Assembly: GCF_006912135.1 (NCBI RefSeq)
Contig: NZ_VIRS01000045.1
Span: forward strand, 1-53,710
DNA: 53,710 nt
From: Cryptosporangium phraense
GTDB taxonomy: Bacteria > Actinomycetota > Actinomycetes > Mycobacteriales > Cryptosporangiaceae
Direction of reading: 5' to 3'
The position numbers and the translations under genes were made by a program. Below, piece after piece: positions 1-9,371 of the stretch (within the stretch, counting starts at the first letter, position 1; each line of letters begins with the position of its first letter). A model generated the notes under the pieces. It did not search any database, was not told the origin of the DNA, and saw only the letters and a list, made by a program, of their open reading frames with translations.

Positions 1-1117
1 CTGCGGGCGGGGCGGGCCGGGGTTGGACCGAGGCCAAGTGGGGTGAGCTCGTGTCGATCCTGTGGGCTGAGGCCGGATCGCGAGGCCGGGGCAGTCGGGT
101 GGCTCAGGTCCGTCAGGGGTGGGCCCCGAGGGGCCCCGGAGATCAAGTGCCGGCTGCGAGGGCGCCTGCGGCTGAGGCCGCACCGCAAAGCTGAGGCCGC
201 CGGTCGATTGGTCTCGCGAGGCCCGGCTCCGCGAGGCCAAAGTCAGCCGAGCTAGAGACCGCCAGCCCACGGAAGCCGAGCTCGGGGCCACCGAGAACCA
301 GGGCCGCGCCGCGCCACCCCGCGACACCCGCGCCGCGCCGTTCCTGCCCGCCCCGGCCCATCCGGCCCCGGCCCATCCGGCCCCGACCCCGCCGTCCCCA
401 GCCGCGCCACCCGAATCACGCCGTCCCGCGCCACCCCGTCCCGCACCACCCGCGTCACGCCGTCCCGCGTCACGCCGACCCGCGCCACCCGCGCCGCGTC
501 GTCCCGCGCCGCGCCGCCCCGGACCGCCCCGCGCCGCGCCAATCCGCGCCACCCGCGCCGCGTGATCCAGCGCCACCCGCGCCACGCCGTCCCGCGCCGC
601 GCCACCCGGACCGCCCCGCGCCGCGTGACCCAGCGCCACGCGCGCCGCGGCGTGCTGCCCCACCCGCGCCGCGCCCTTTCGCGCCGTCCTACGCCCCGCT
701 GAACCACCCCACCGCGCGCTGAACCCCCGCGCGGCGCGCTGAACTCCCGCGCCGCTCCACCCCGTGCTGGGCTTAGGGCATCGGGCGAGCAAGCGACCGG
801 CTACCTGGGCCCGACGGCCGGGAGTCCGAGTGAAGTCGGCCGACCTGAACGCAAGCGTGCGTCCACGCTCAGGACACGCGAAGAGCGCCTCCGGGCCCGA
901 CCGGCCCCCCACGAGCCAGGCTCGCCCGCGACACGCGCCGCCAGAAAGCCGGAAAGCCGGAAAGCCGGAGAGGCCAGCCGGGGCTCCGGCCCCCACCCGA
1001 GCCCAACGGGCCGCCCACAGCACGAGCACCAGGATCGCGCAGCTAGCCCCCCATCAAGACCCCGCACACCAGAACCGCCTGGCCACTCGACACTCTCACT
1101 CGAGCCGAACAGCGCCC
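1..1117. other. Non-coding GC-rich low-complexity tract
   Basis: No gene is supported here. Open frames exist on both strands only because the sequence lacks A/T-rich stop codons, and their translations are Arg/Pro/Ala/Gly-rich without family resemblance. Between about 300 and 740 the top strand is almost all C and G, with degenerate repeats: a 15-bp unit repeated in tandem at 352-366 and 367-381, near-identical 23-bp stretches at 555-577 and 617-639, and many CGCGCCGCGCC blocks. AAAGCCGG is repeated three times at 945-968. The tract follows the 3' end of the acyl-CoA ligase gene. It may be decayed intergenic DNA. Confidence 0.6.
352..640. repeat. Degenerate C-rich tandem repeats
   Basis: The stretch is built from variants of CGCCACCCGCGCCGCG and CGTCCCGCGCCGCGCC. 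The block CCCGGACCGCCCCGCGCCGCG occurs near 516 and again near 605, about 90 bp apart. A 15-bp unit is perfectly duplicated at 352-381. Copies differ by single substitutions, so this is an old or slippage-prone simple array rather than a defined element. Confidence 0.5.
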
Positions 1118-2647
1118 CTAATTCACCTGGCGAGTCCGCCCCTCCCAGAACGGCTCCCGGAGCTTGAATTTCTGCAACTTCCCGGTCGCCGTCCGAGGCA
1201 ACTCCCCCACAAACTCCACCCGCTTAGGACACTTGTACCCCGCCAACTTCGTCCGGCAGAACGCGATCACCTCGTCCGCCGAAACGTCCGATCCATCGGT
1301 GACCACCAGCGCGGTCACCAACTCGCCCCACTTCTCATCGGGAATCCCGATCACCGCGACCTCACGCACGGCCGGGAACGAGTTCAACACATCCTCGACC
1401 TCGATCGACGACACGTTCTCGCCGCCCGAGATGATCACGTCCTTCTTCCGGTCGGTGATCGACAGGTACCCGTCCGAGAACTCGCCGCCGTCGCCGGTGT
1501 GGAACCAGTTCCCCTCCTGCGCCTCGGCCGTCGCCGACGGGTTCTCCCAGTAGGCGTCCAGATTGTGGTTCGCCTGGGCCAGCACCTCGCCGGAACCGTC
1601 GACCGAAAGACGGACGCCGAGCGCCGGGGCACCGGCGCGTCCGAGCAGGCGGGCCTGCTCCGAAGCCGGCAGATCGTCCCACTCGGACCGCATCCGGTTC
1701 ACGGTGAGGATCGGCGCGGTCTCGGTCAGCCCGTAGATCTGGATGAACTCCCACCCGAGATCCGACCGGATCCGCTCGATCGTCCGGGTCGGCGGCGGCG
1801 CACCGGCCAGGATCACCCGCACCCGGTCCCGCCCCGGGATCTCGCCCTCCCACGAAGACGCGGCGTCCAGCACCGCGTTCAGCACGGCCGGCGCCGCGCA
1901 CATGACGGTCACCCCGTGAGAAGCGACCCGACGGAGAATCTCCGCTCCGTCCACCTTGCGCAGCACCACCTGGTGGACGCCTAGCCCGGTCATCGCGTAC
2001 GGCATGCCCCAGCCGTTGGCGTGGAACATCGGCAGCGTGTGCAGGTAGACGTCCCGATCGGACACTCCGGCGTGCAGCGCGAAGACCGTGGCGTTGAGCC
2101 AGTTCGCGCGGTGCGTCAGCTGCACACCCTTCGGCCGCGCGGTCGTCCCCGAGGTGTAGTTCAGCGTGCAGGTCGCGGCCTCGTCCCCGGCCCAGGGAAC
2201 CGGCGACCCGCCCCCGCCGAAGATCTCCGCGTCCGACGACGACCCCAGCACGTACGTGTGCTTTGCGGTCACCGACGACAGCAACCCCGACAACTCCGGG
2301 TCCACCAGCAACACGTCGGCCGAGCAGTGCTCGACGATGTACGAGATCTCGGCCGCGCTCAGCCGGAAGTTGATCGGGACGAAGATCCGCCCCCACCCGG
2401 ACACGCCGAAGAACGACGTGAGCATCCGCCCGGCGTTGTGCGACACCATCGCCACCCGGCCACCCACCGGCACGCCCAGCGAGTCCAGCCACGCGGCCTG
2501 CTGCCGCGCGGCCGACGCCAGAGCCCGGTAGGACACGTCCCCGAGGGACGGAGCCGGCTGCGAGGGCTCGTCGGTGACCCCGACGCGGTCGGGATAGACC
2601 GTCTCGGCCCGATCGAGAAAGTCCTTCACGTTGAGGGGATAAAACAC
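1118..2647 (-). CDS. Acyl-CoA synthetase (AMP-forming, FadD/AlkK type)
   Basis: A 509-residue adenylate-forming ligase that would activate a fatty or other carboxylic acid to its CoA thioester through an acyl-adenylate. The ATP-binding P-loop YTSGTTARPKG begins at about residue 164. The core motifs YGLTETAPILT and WFHTGDGGEF follow, then the hinge DRKKDVIISGGENVSS. The catalytic lysine is K490 in TGKLQKF near the C-terminus. The start is the GTG at 2647, because GGAGG lies 7 nt upstream; a longer frame to 2833 has Cys/Val-rich, non-family sequence. It is divergent from the galactoside operon across a 376-bp gap. Chain-length preference cannot be read from sequence; medium- or long-chain acids are likeliest. 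Confidence 0.9.
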   Translation of the reverse strand: MFYPLNVKDFLDRAETVYPDRVGVTDEPSQPAPSLGDVSYRALASAARQQAAWLDSLGVPVGGRVAMVSHNAGRMLTSFFGVSGWGRIFVPINFRLSAAEISYIVEHCSADVLLVDPELSGLLSSVTAKHTYVLGSSSDAEIFGGGGSPVPWAGDEAATCTLNYTSGTTARPKGVQLTHRANWLNATVFALHAGVSDRDVYLHTLPMFHANGWGMPYAMTGLGVHQVVLRKVDGAEILRRVASHGVTVMCAAPAVLNAVLDAASSWEGEIPGRDRVRVILAGAPPPTRTIERIRSDLGWEFIQIYGLTETAPILTVNRMRSEWDDLPASEQARLLGRAGAPALGVRLSVDGSGEVLAQANHNLDAYWENPSATAEAQEGNWFHTGDGGEFSDGYLSITDRKKDVIISGGENVSSIEVEDVLNSFPAVREVAVIGIPDEKWGELVTALVVTDGSDVSADEVIAFCRTKLAGYKCPKRVEFVGELPRTATGKLQKFKLREPFWEGRTRQVN

Positions 2648-3023
2648 CCGGCCACCTCCGCGCACGTCGAGCAGGTGCAGAAAGGTTATCCGTCTGCAAC
2701 CGTGCCGCACCCGAAACTGCCCCCGCTTTGCACCCGAGCCGCAACACGCTGGCCCCCGACAAAGCACACACGCCAGCGCACACCGAGCCGACGTGACGCC
2801 CACTACAACCACCCAAAAAACGACAACGGACATTCGCGACGTTGCGCGTTCCAGTGAGGCAGTTCACCCCGGTTGCAATCTCCTGGTCATCACAGGTTTA
2901 CTGCCAGCTACCACGTGTTGCGTAACCGTTACCGAGCACCGTTGCAAAGCCCGATCGGTTCTGGTGAAGTGTGCGCACTAATGTTGGATCCGGTCGTGAT
3001 CCACACGGCAAGGAGGCGCACTG
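2648..3023. promoter_or_regulatory. Divergent intergenic region upstream of the galactoside operon
   Basis: This 376-bp gap separates the acyl-CoA ligase from the sugar-binding protein. It is less GC-rich than its flanks. It contains a perfect 5-1-5 inverted repeat GTAACCGTTAC at 2922-2932 and two copies of GTTGCAA at 2872-2878 and 2941-2947, which could be operator half sites. AAGGAGG precedes the ATG at 3024. A TAATGT at 2979-2984 is a possible -10 element but has no good -35. The likely regulator is the DeoR-type protein encoded at 9361, by context only. Confidence 0.4.
2922..2932. promoter_or_regulatory. Inverted repeat GTAAC-C-GTTAC, possible operator
   Basis: This is a perfect 11-bp palindrome about 90 bp upstream of the first gene of the galactoside operon. 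Position and symmetry suit a repressor site, but no experiment or second perfect copy supports this. Confidence 0.3.
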
Positions 3024-4340
3024 ATGCCCACCCCTTCGCTTGACTCACTGCTGAGCCACAACGGCGTGAGCCGCCGGTCGATCCTTCGTGCCGCCGGCCT
3101 CGGCGCCGGTGTGTTCGCGGCCGCCCCGCTGCTCGCTGCCTGCACCGGCTCCGACAGCAGCGACTCCGGAAGCTCCGGCACCGGCACGGTCACGTTCGGC
3201 TCTAACGGCTCGGACGAGGTGCCGAAGAAGGCGTACGCGGACCTCATGGCCGCCGCCAAGACGTCGGAGAACCTGACCGTCAAGATCAACACGGTCGCGC
3301 ACAACGACTTCCAGAACAACATCAACAACTACCTCAAGGGCAGCCCGGACGACGTCTTCACGTGGTTCGCCGGCTACCGCATGAAGTCGTACGCGAAGCA
3401 GGGCCTGGTCGCCGACATCAGCGACATCTGGGAGAAGGCCGGCAGCAACTTCTCCGACGCGTTCAAGACCGCGTCCACCGGCGACGACGGCAAGCAGTAC
3501 TTCATCCCGCTCTACAACTACCCGTGGGGCTGGTTCTACCGGCCGAGCGTGTGGAAGGAGAAGGGGTACACCGAGCCCAAGACCTGGGACGAGCTGCTCA
3601 CGCTGGCCAAGAAGATGAAGGCCGACGGGCTCAACCCGATCGCGTTCGCGGACAAGGACGGCTGGCCGGCGTTCGGCACGTTCGACTACCTGAACATGCG
3701 CATCAACGGCTACCAGTTCCACGTCGACCTGATGGCGCACAAGGAGAGCTGGGCCGACCCGAAGGTCTCCAAGGTGTTCGACACCTGGAAGGCGATCTTC
3801 CCCTACCAGTCGGCCGACTCGCTGGGCCGGACCTGGCAGGAGGCGGCCCAGACCGTCGTCAAGAAGACCTCGGGCATGTACCTGCTCGGCTCGTTCGTCG
3901 GTCAGCAGTGGCCGACCGGCGACACCGACATCGACTTCTTCGAGTTCCCGGCGGTCGACTCGACGATCGGTGCGGACGCCATCGAGGCCCCGATCGACGG
4001 GTTCATGATGAGCAAGAAGGGCGGCCAGAACGCCAGCGCCAAGAAGCTCATGGAGTACCTGGCCACCGGCAAGGCCGAGGACGTCTACCTCGCGACCGAC
4101 ACCAACGACGTCGCCGCGGCCAAGGACGCCACGACCGACAAGTACAACGCGCTGCAGAAGAAGGCCGCCCAGGTCATCGGCGCGGCGAAGAACATCTCGC
4201 AGTTCCTCGACCGGGACGCCGAGCCCGCGTTCGCGAACAACGCGGCGCTGCCGGCCTTCCAGCAGTTCATCAAGGACGGCGACGTCGCCGCGGTGACGAA
4301 GAACCTCGAGGCCCAGGCCAAGCAGATCTACGGCAGCTGA
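3024..4340 (+). CDS. Sugar ABC transporter substrate-binding lipoprotein (SBP_bac_1)
   Basis: A 438-residue extracellular solute-binding protein of the carbohydrate-uptake (CUT1, maltose-type) class. The N-terminus has a Tat-like signal with twin Arg at 17-18 (SRRSILRAAG) and a lipobox ending LLAAC, with Cys40 as the lipidated residue. A Ser/Gly-rich linker follows. The mature part shows typical family features such as YNYPWGWFYRPSVW and TWDELLTLAKK. It heads an operon with two permeases, a GH42 beta-galactosidase, galK and galT, so the ligand is probably a beta-galactoside or galacto-oligosaccharide (inference). The start is set by AAGGAGG upstream of the ATG. It is the most abundant type of gene product expected from such an operon. 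Confidence 0.93.
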   Translation: MPTPSLDSLLSHNGVSRRSILRAAGLGAGVFAAAPLLAACTGSDSSDSGSSGTGTVTFGSNGSDEVPKKAYADLMAAAKTSENLTVKINTVAHNDFQNNINNYLKGSPDDVFTWFAGYRMKSYAKQGLVADISDIWEKAGSNFSDAFKTASTGDDGKQYFIPLYNYPWGWFYRPSVWKEKGYTEPKTWDELLTLAKKMKADGLNPIAFADKDGWPAFGTFDYLNMRINGYQFHVDLMAHKESWADPKVSKVFDTWKAIFPYQSADSLGRTWQEAAQTVVKKTSGMYLLGSFVGQQWPTGDTDIDFFEFPAVDSTIGADAIEAPIDGFMMSKKGGQNASAKKLMEYLATGKAEDVYLATDTNDVAAAKDATTDKYNALQKKAAQVIGAAKNISQFLDRDAEPAFANNAALPAFQQFIKDGDVAAVTKNLEAQAKQIYGS

Positions 4341-4350
4341 GAAGACCGCG

Positions 4351-5304
4351 ATGACGACCCCCCAGGCCACAGTGGCCACGCACAGCAAACCGACACACAA
4401 GCGAGGAAAGCTCCGGCGCCTCACGGGCAGAGACAAGCTCGTTCTCGGGCTCATGGTCGGTATCCCGACGCTGATCGAGCTGGTGCTGGTCTGGGGGCCC
4501 GCGCTGTTCTCGGTCCTGCTCGGGTTCACCGACGCGCGGACCGACATCGACCAGCCCGGCGGAACCCACTTCGCCGGGCTGGACAACTACAAGTTCATCA
4601 CCAGCGACTACCCGCCGTTCTGGCCGGCCGTCGAGCACAACATCATCTGGCTGGTGTTCCTCGCGGTCATCGCGACGCCGGCCGGCCTGTTCATCGCGGT
4701 GCTGCTCGACCAGAACCTCAAGGGCTCGCGGATCTACCAGAGCATCTTCTTCATCCCGGTGATGCTCTCGCTGGCCCTGGTCGGCATCATCTGGCACCTG
4801 ATCTACAGCCCCGACGCCGGTCTGCTGAACAGCATCCTCGGCACCGCGGGCACCAAGGACCAGATCGACTGGTTCGGCGACTCCAGCATCAACCTCTGGG
4901 CGGCGCTGGTCGCGGCCTCCTGGAAACACGTCGGGTACATCATGGTGCTGTACCTGGCCGGCCTGAAGGGCGTCGACCCGTCGCTGCGCGAAGCCGCGGC
5001 GATCGACGGCGCGAACGCCGTCCAGACGTTCTTCCGGGTCGTGTTCCCGGCGATGCGCCCGATCAACATCGTGGTCGTCGTCATCACGGTCATCGAGGCG
5101 CTGCGCGCGTTCGACATCGTCTACGTGATCAACCGCGGGACCAACGGCCTCGAGCTGTTGTCCGCGCTCGTCGTCCAGAACCTCGTCGGCGAGGGCACCC
5201 AGATCGGCGTCGGCGCGGCGATCGCGACCGTCCTGCTGGTGATCTCGCTGGTCCCGATCGTCACGTATCTGTGGCAGACCTTCCGGAAGGAGGACGAGGC
5301 ATGA
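4351..5304 (+). CDS. Sugar ABC transporter permease (MalF-like)
   Basis: A 317-residue inner-membrane permease of the CUT1 class, with about six membrane segments and the EAA loop visible as LREAAAIDGANAVQTFFRVV, which contacts the ATPase. It lies 10 bp after the binding-protein gene and overlaps the next permease by 4 bp (ATGA), so the two are translationally coupled. No ATP-hydrolysing subunit is encoded in the operon. In actinobacteria such permeases are commonly energised by a shared MsiK-type ATPase encoded elsewhere. Confidence 0.92.
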   Translation: MTTPQATVATHSKPTHKRGKLRRLTGRDKLVLGLMVGIPTLIELVLVWGPALFSVLLGFTDARTDIDQPGGTHFAGLDNYKFITSDYPPFWPAVEHNIIWLVFLAVIATPAGLFIAVLLDQNLKGSRIYQSIFFIPVMLSLALVGIIWHLIYSPDAGLLNSILGTAGTKDQIDWFGDSSINLWAALVAASWKHVGYIMVLYLAGLKGVDPSLREAAAIDGANAVQTFFRVVFPAMRPINIVVVVITVIEALRAFDIVYVINRGTNGLELLSALVVQNLVGEGTQIGVGAAIATVLLVISLVPIVTYLWQTFRKEDEA

Positions 5305-6233
5305 CGGTCCTCAGCGAACCCGCCGGCGAGACCACGACCCCGATGGCGCCGGCCAAGACCGCCGAAGGCGGTCCGAAGATCAGCCGGGGCGGACGGATCT
5401 TCAGCTACTCGTTCCTGACGATCACCGCGGTGATCTGGCTCGTGCCGCTGGTCTGGGCGATCTACACGTCATTAAGGCCAGAAAAAGACACCCAGAAATA
5501 CGGGTACCTGAGCACCGGCGGGTCGTTCAACTTCCAGAACTACGCCGACGCCTGGAACCAGGGTGGCTTTTCCAAGTACTTCGCCAACTCCGCGATCATC
5601 ACCGTTCCGGCCGTCATCCTGACGCTCGTGATGGCGTCGATGGTGGCGTTCGCGGTGTCCCGGTTCAAGTGGAAGTTCAACGTCACGCTGCTGATCCTGT
5701 TCACCGCGGGCAACCTGCTCCCCCAGCAGATCCTGGCCGCGCCGCTGTTCCAGCTGTACAAGCACTTCGAGTTGCCGTACTCGGTCAGTGACTCGGGCTC
5801 GCTGCTCAACACGTACTACGGCGTGATCGCGGCGAACATCGCGTTCCAGGTCGGGTTCTGCACGTTCGTGCTGTCCAACTACATGAAGGCGCTGCCAGGC
5901 GAGCTCACCGAGGCCGCGATGGTCGACGGCGCCGGCGTGTGGACGCAGTACTGGAAGATCATCCTTCCGCTCTGCCGTCCGGCGCTGGCCGCGCTCGGGA
6001 CGCTGGAAGTCATCTGGATCTACAACGACTTCTTCTGGGCGTTGCTGTTCATCCAGACCGGCGACCGGCTCCCGATCACGACCGGTATCAACAACCTGTT
6101 CGGGCAGTACGCGCAGAACGACAACCTGATCGCGGCCGGCGCGATCATGACCGCGATCCCGGTGCTGGCGATCTACGTGGCCCTGCAGCGGCAGTTCGTC
6201 GCGGGTCTCACCCTCGGCGGTAGCAAGGGATGA
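5301..6233 (+). CDS. Sugar ABC transporter permease (MalG-like)
   Basis: A 310-residue second permease of the CUT1 importer with about six membrane segments; the EAA loop reads LTEAAMVDGAGVWTQYWKII. The ATG at 5301 overlaps the stop of the preceding permease, and a GGAAGGAGG ribosome site lies within that gene's last codons. Its own stop overlaps the start of the beta-galactosidase gene by 4 bp. It pairs with the MalF-like subunit to form the translocation channel. Confidence 0.92.
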   Translation: MTVLSEPAGETTTPMAPAKTAEGGPKISRGGRIFSYSFLTITAVIWLVPLVWAIYTSLRPEKDTQKYGYLSTGGSFNFQNYADAWNQGGFSKYFANSAIITVPAVILTLVMASMVAFAVSRFKWKFNVTLLILFTAGNLLPQQILAAPLFQLYKHFELPYSVSDSGSLLNTYYGVIAANIAFQVGFCTFVLSNYMKALPGELTEAAMVDGAGVWTQYWKIILPLCRPALAALGTLEVIWIYNDFFWALLFIQTGDRLPITTGINNLFGQYAQNDNLIAAGAIMTAIPVLAIYVALQRQFVAGLTLGGSKG

Positions 6234-8245
6234 GGTCCGTCACCGCCCGCCTCGGCGGCAAGCTGGCCTTCGGCGGCGACTACAACCCCGAACAGTGGCC
6301 GGAGTCGGTCTGGCTCGAGGACGTCGCGCTGATGAAAGAGGCCAGGGTCAACCTGGTCTCGGTCGGGATCTTCTCCTGGGCCAAGCTCGAGCCGGCCGAG
6401 AAGGAGTACGACTTCGGCTGGCTCGACCGGGTCCTCGACCTGCTGCACGACAACGGGATCGCGGTCGACCTGGCCAACGCGTCCGCGACCCCGCCGCCGT
6501 GGTTCTCGCGCCGCTACCCGGACTCGCTCCCGGTCGACGTCGACGGTCAGAAGCGCTGGTACGGAGCCCGGCAGGCGTTCTGCCCGTCGTCGGCCGACTA
6601 CCGGACCGCGGCCGCGCGGCTGACCCGGGCGATCGGTGAGCGGTACACGAACCACCCCGCGGTCAGCATGTGGCACGTCCACAACGAGTACGGCTGCCAC
6701 AACTGGCACTGCTACTGCGACACCTCGGCCGAGGCCTTCCGCACCTGGCTGCGCGACCGCTACTCGACGGTGGAGAGCCTCAACGAGGCCTGGGGCACCG
6801 CGTTCTGGAGCCAGCGTTACTACGACTGGGCCGAGGTCATCCCGCCCCGCACCCCGGCCTACAACACGTTCGCCAACCCCACCCAGCAGCTGGACTTCTG
6901 GCGGTTCTCCTCCGACGAGCTGCTGGACTGCTTCCGCGCCGAGGCGGAGATCCTCCGCGAGGTCTCGGACGCACCCGTCACGACGAACTTCATGACGTTC
7001 TTCAAGCCGCTGGACTACTGGGCCTGGGCGGCCGAGCAGGACCTGATCTCGAACGACCACTACCGGATCGTCGAGGGCCTGGGCCCGAACGGCGCGACCC
7101 ACGACCTGGCGATGTCCGGCGACCTCGTCCGATCGCTGGCCGGCGGCCGGCCGTGGCTGTTGATGGAACACTCGACGAGCGCGGTGAACTGGCAGCCCCG
7201 CAACCCGGCCAAACTCCCCGGCCAGCTGCGCCGGGACAGCCTCACCCACACCGCCCGGGGCGCGGACGGCGCGCTGTTCTTCCAGTGGCGCCAGTCCAAG
7301 GCCGGAGCGGAGAAGTTCCACTCCGCGCTGGTCCCCCACGCCGGCACCGACTCCCAGCTGTGGCGCGACGTCGTGCAGCTCGGCACCGACCTGGAGAGCC
7401 TGAAAGAACTCGCCGGCTCCACGGTCCGGCCCGAGGTCGCGATCACCGTCGACTGGGAGTCCTGGTGGGCGATCGAGCTCGACTCGCACCCCACCGCCGA
7501 CGTCACCGGCCTCGGTGAGCTGCGCCGCTTCCACCGGGCGCTGTGGGACCGCGGGGTGACCGCCGACTTCGTCCACCCCGACCATGACCTCTCGGCCTAC
7601 CGGCTGGTCATCGTGCCGACGCTGTACCTCACCGGCGGCGAGGCGGGCCCGAACCTGACCGAGTTCGTCGAGGCCGGCGGTACCGCGCTGGTCACGTACT
7701 TCTCCGGGATCGTCGACCACCACGACCACGTCCGGCTCGGTGGCTACCCGGGCGCCTTCCGCGACCTGCTCGGCGTCCGCGTGGAGGAGTTCAACCCGCT
7801 GCTCGGCGGCGCGAGCGTCCAAATCAGTGGCTTGAACGGTGGACGAGGCACCCTCTGGACCGAATCGGCGACCGCGACCACCGCGGAGACGCTCGCCACC
7901 TACGGCGACGGCCCGCTCGCGGGCCGGCCGGTCCTGACCCGGAACGCGGTCGGGAACGGTGAGGCCTGGTACCTCGGCACCCGCCTCGACGAGGCGAGCC
8001 ACGCCGAGGTCGTCGGGCGTCTGCTGCGCACGGCCGGAGTTGCGCCGGTCCTGTCGTTCGACGAGTGGCCGGTGGGCTTGGATGTGGTGGAGCGGGTCGG
8101 TCCCGACGCCCGGTACGTGTTCGCGGTGAACCACGCCGACACGCCGGTAGCCCTGCCGCTGCGTGGGCACAACCTGCTCACGGCCACGGACTGGGCCGAG
8201 GGCGACGAAGTCGGGCCGGGCGACGTCGTGGTCATCCGAGCCTGA
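6230..8245 (+). CDS. Beta-galactosidase, glycoside hydrolase family 42
   Basis: A 671-residue GH42 enzyme that hydrolyses terminal beta-galactosides. The N-terminal barrel opens with GGDYNPEQWPESVW. The predicted acid/base is E153 in WHVHNEYG and the nucleophile is E313 in LLMEHSTSAVNW. The trimerisation and C-terminal beta domains follow, so the length is that of a complete enzyme. No signal peptide is seen, so it should act in the cytoplasm on imported galactosides. The Cys-rich loop just after the acid/base (EYGCHNWHCYC) resembles the zinc-binding cluster of some GH42 members. It sits between the permeases (4-bp overlap) and galK, releasing galactose for the Leloir pathway. Confidence 0.95.
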   Translation: MRSVTARLGGKLAFGGDYNPEQWPESVWLEDVALMKEARVNLVSVGIFSWAKLEPAEKEYDFGWLDRVLDLLHDNGIAVDLANASATPPPWFSRRYPDSLPVDVDGQKRWYGARQAFCPSSADYRTAAARLTRAIGERYTNHPAVSMWHVHNEYGCHNWHCYCDTSAEAFRTWLRDRYSTVESLNEAWGTAFWSQRYYDWAEVIPPRTPAYNTFANPTQQLDFWRFSSDELLDCFRAEAEILREVSDAPVTTNFMTFFKPLDYWAWAAEQDLISNDHYRIVEGLGPNGATHDLAMSGDLVRSLAGGRPWLLMEHSTSAVNWQPRNPAKLPGQLRRDSLTHTARGADGALFFQWRQSKAGAEKFHSALVPHAGTDSQLWRDVVQLGTDLESLKELAGSTVRPEVAITVDWESWWAIELDSHPTADVTGLGELRRFHRALWDRGVTADFVHPDHDLSAYRLVIVPTLYLTGGEAGPNLTEFVEAGGTALVTYFSGIVDHHDHVRLGGYPGAFRDLLGVRVEEFNPLLGGASVQISGLNGGRGTLWTESATATTAETLATYGDGPLAGRPVLTRNAVGNGEAWYLGTRLDEASHAEVVGRLLRTAGVAPVLSFDEWPVGLDVVERVGPDARYVFAVNHADTPVALPLRGHNLLTATDWAEGDEVGPGDVVVIRA

Positions 8246-8261
8246 AGGAGGAGCGGTGGGT

Positions 8262-9371
8262 ATGCGCGAATCAGCCAGCTGGCTGGCGCCGGGTCGGGTG
8301 AACCTGATCGGCGAGCACACCGACTACAACGACGGCTTCGTGCTGCCGCTGGCCATCGAGTACGGCTGCAGAGCGTCGATCTCTCCCGGCCCGGACGGGG
8401 TCCTGCGGTTCGTGTCCGCGCAGGAGTCCGACCCGGTCGACATCCGCATCCCGGCGCTCCAGCCCGAGCGGGTCACCGGCTGGGCCGCCTACCCGGCCGG
8501 GGTCCTGTGGGCCCTCGACGTGGACCTGCCCGGGCTCACCATCACCGTCGACTCCGACGTGCCGCTGGGTGCGGGTCTGTCGTCGTCGGCCGCGCTGACC
8601 TGCTCGGTCGCCGGGGCCGCGAACGACCTGCTGGAGCTGGGGCTCTCGCCCCGCGAACTCGTCGCGGTGGCCCGGAGGGCCGAGAACGGCTTCGTCGGCG
8701 CGCCGACCGGCGGCATGGACCAGCTGATCTCGATGCTCGGCAAGGCCGGATCGGTCCTGTTCTGCGACATGCGGACGCTCGACGTGCGTCCCGTTCCGTT
8801 CACTCTGGACGCCGACGGGCTCGCGCTCCTCGTCGTCGACTCCAAGGCACCGCACAAGCACGCGGACGGCGAGTACGCCGCCCGGCGCCGATCGTGCGAG
8901 CGGGCCGCGCACGTGCTGGGCGTCACCGCCCTGCGGGACGCGACGCTGTCCGATCTCGACAAGCTGGCGACCGACTCCGAGGGCGAGGAGCTGGTCAAGC
9001 GGGCCCGGCACATCATCACCGAGAACCAGCGGGTGCAGGACGTCGTCGCGCTGCTGGACTCGGGCCGGGTCCGGGAGATCGGCCCGCTGCTGACCGCTTC
9101 GCACGCGTCGATGCGTGACGACTTCGAGATCACCGTCCCCGAGGTCGACGTGCTGGTCGAGGCCCTGCTGGGCGCGGGCGCCTACGGCGCCCGGATGACC
9201 GGTGGTGGTTTCGGCGGGTGCGTCATCGCTCTTCTCGACGCCGACGCGGTGGACGCCGCGTCGCGCGCCGTGGCCGAGGCGGCCGGCGCCCGGGGCTTCG
9301 CCGCGCCGCACGCGTTCGTCACGTCCCCGGCGGCCGGAGCCCACGCGCTGGACGGATCCAATGCTGGCTAG
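8262..9371 (+). CDS. galK: Galactokinase
   Basis: A 369-residue GHMP kinase that phosphorylates galactose at C1. The signature PGRVNLIGEHTDYNDGF is at the N-terminus, the ATP-binding motif VPLGAGLSSSAA is near residue 105, and the C-terminal motif is MTGGGFGGCVIAL. AAGGAGGAG at 8245-8253 precedes both an ATG (8262) and an in-frame GTG (8256). The ATG is preferred because its spacing is more usual and it keeps the motif at a normal distance. It lies 16 bp after the beta-galactosidase and its 3' end overlaps the regulator gene by 11 bp. Confidence 0.95.
   Translation: MRESASWLAPGRVNLIGEHTDYNDGFVLPLAIEYGCRASISPGPDGVLRFVSAQESDPVDIRIPALQPERVTGWAAYPAGVLWALDVDLPGLTITVDSDVPLGAGLSSSAALTCSVAGAANDLLELGLSPRELVAVARRAENGFVGAPTGGMDQLISMLGKAGSVLFCDMRTLDVRPVPFTLDADGLALLVVDSKAPHKHADGEYAARRRSCERAAHVLGVTALRDATLSDLDKLATDSEGEELVKRARHIITENQRVQDVVALLDSGRVREIGPLLTASHASMRDDFEITVPEVDVLVEALLGAGAYGARMTGGGFGGCVIALLDADAVDAASRAVAEAAGARGFAAPHAFVTSPAAGAHALDGSNAG

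Noticed and set aside
43-255. Short open frame at the left edge as a gene
   Set aside because: It has no ribosome site, its composition is the same as the non-coding tract around it, and it has no family resemblance.
1362-2867. A second frame of 501 codons over the acyl-CoA ligase
   Set aside because: It is out of frame with the ligase on the same strand and Arg/Gly-rich without motifs.
6173-8320. A 715-codon open frame on the minus strand
   Set aside because: It is antisense to the GH42 beta-galactosidase, whose catalytic motifs are clear.
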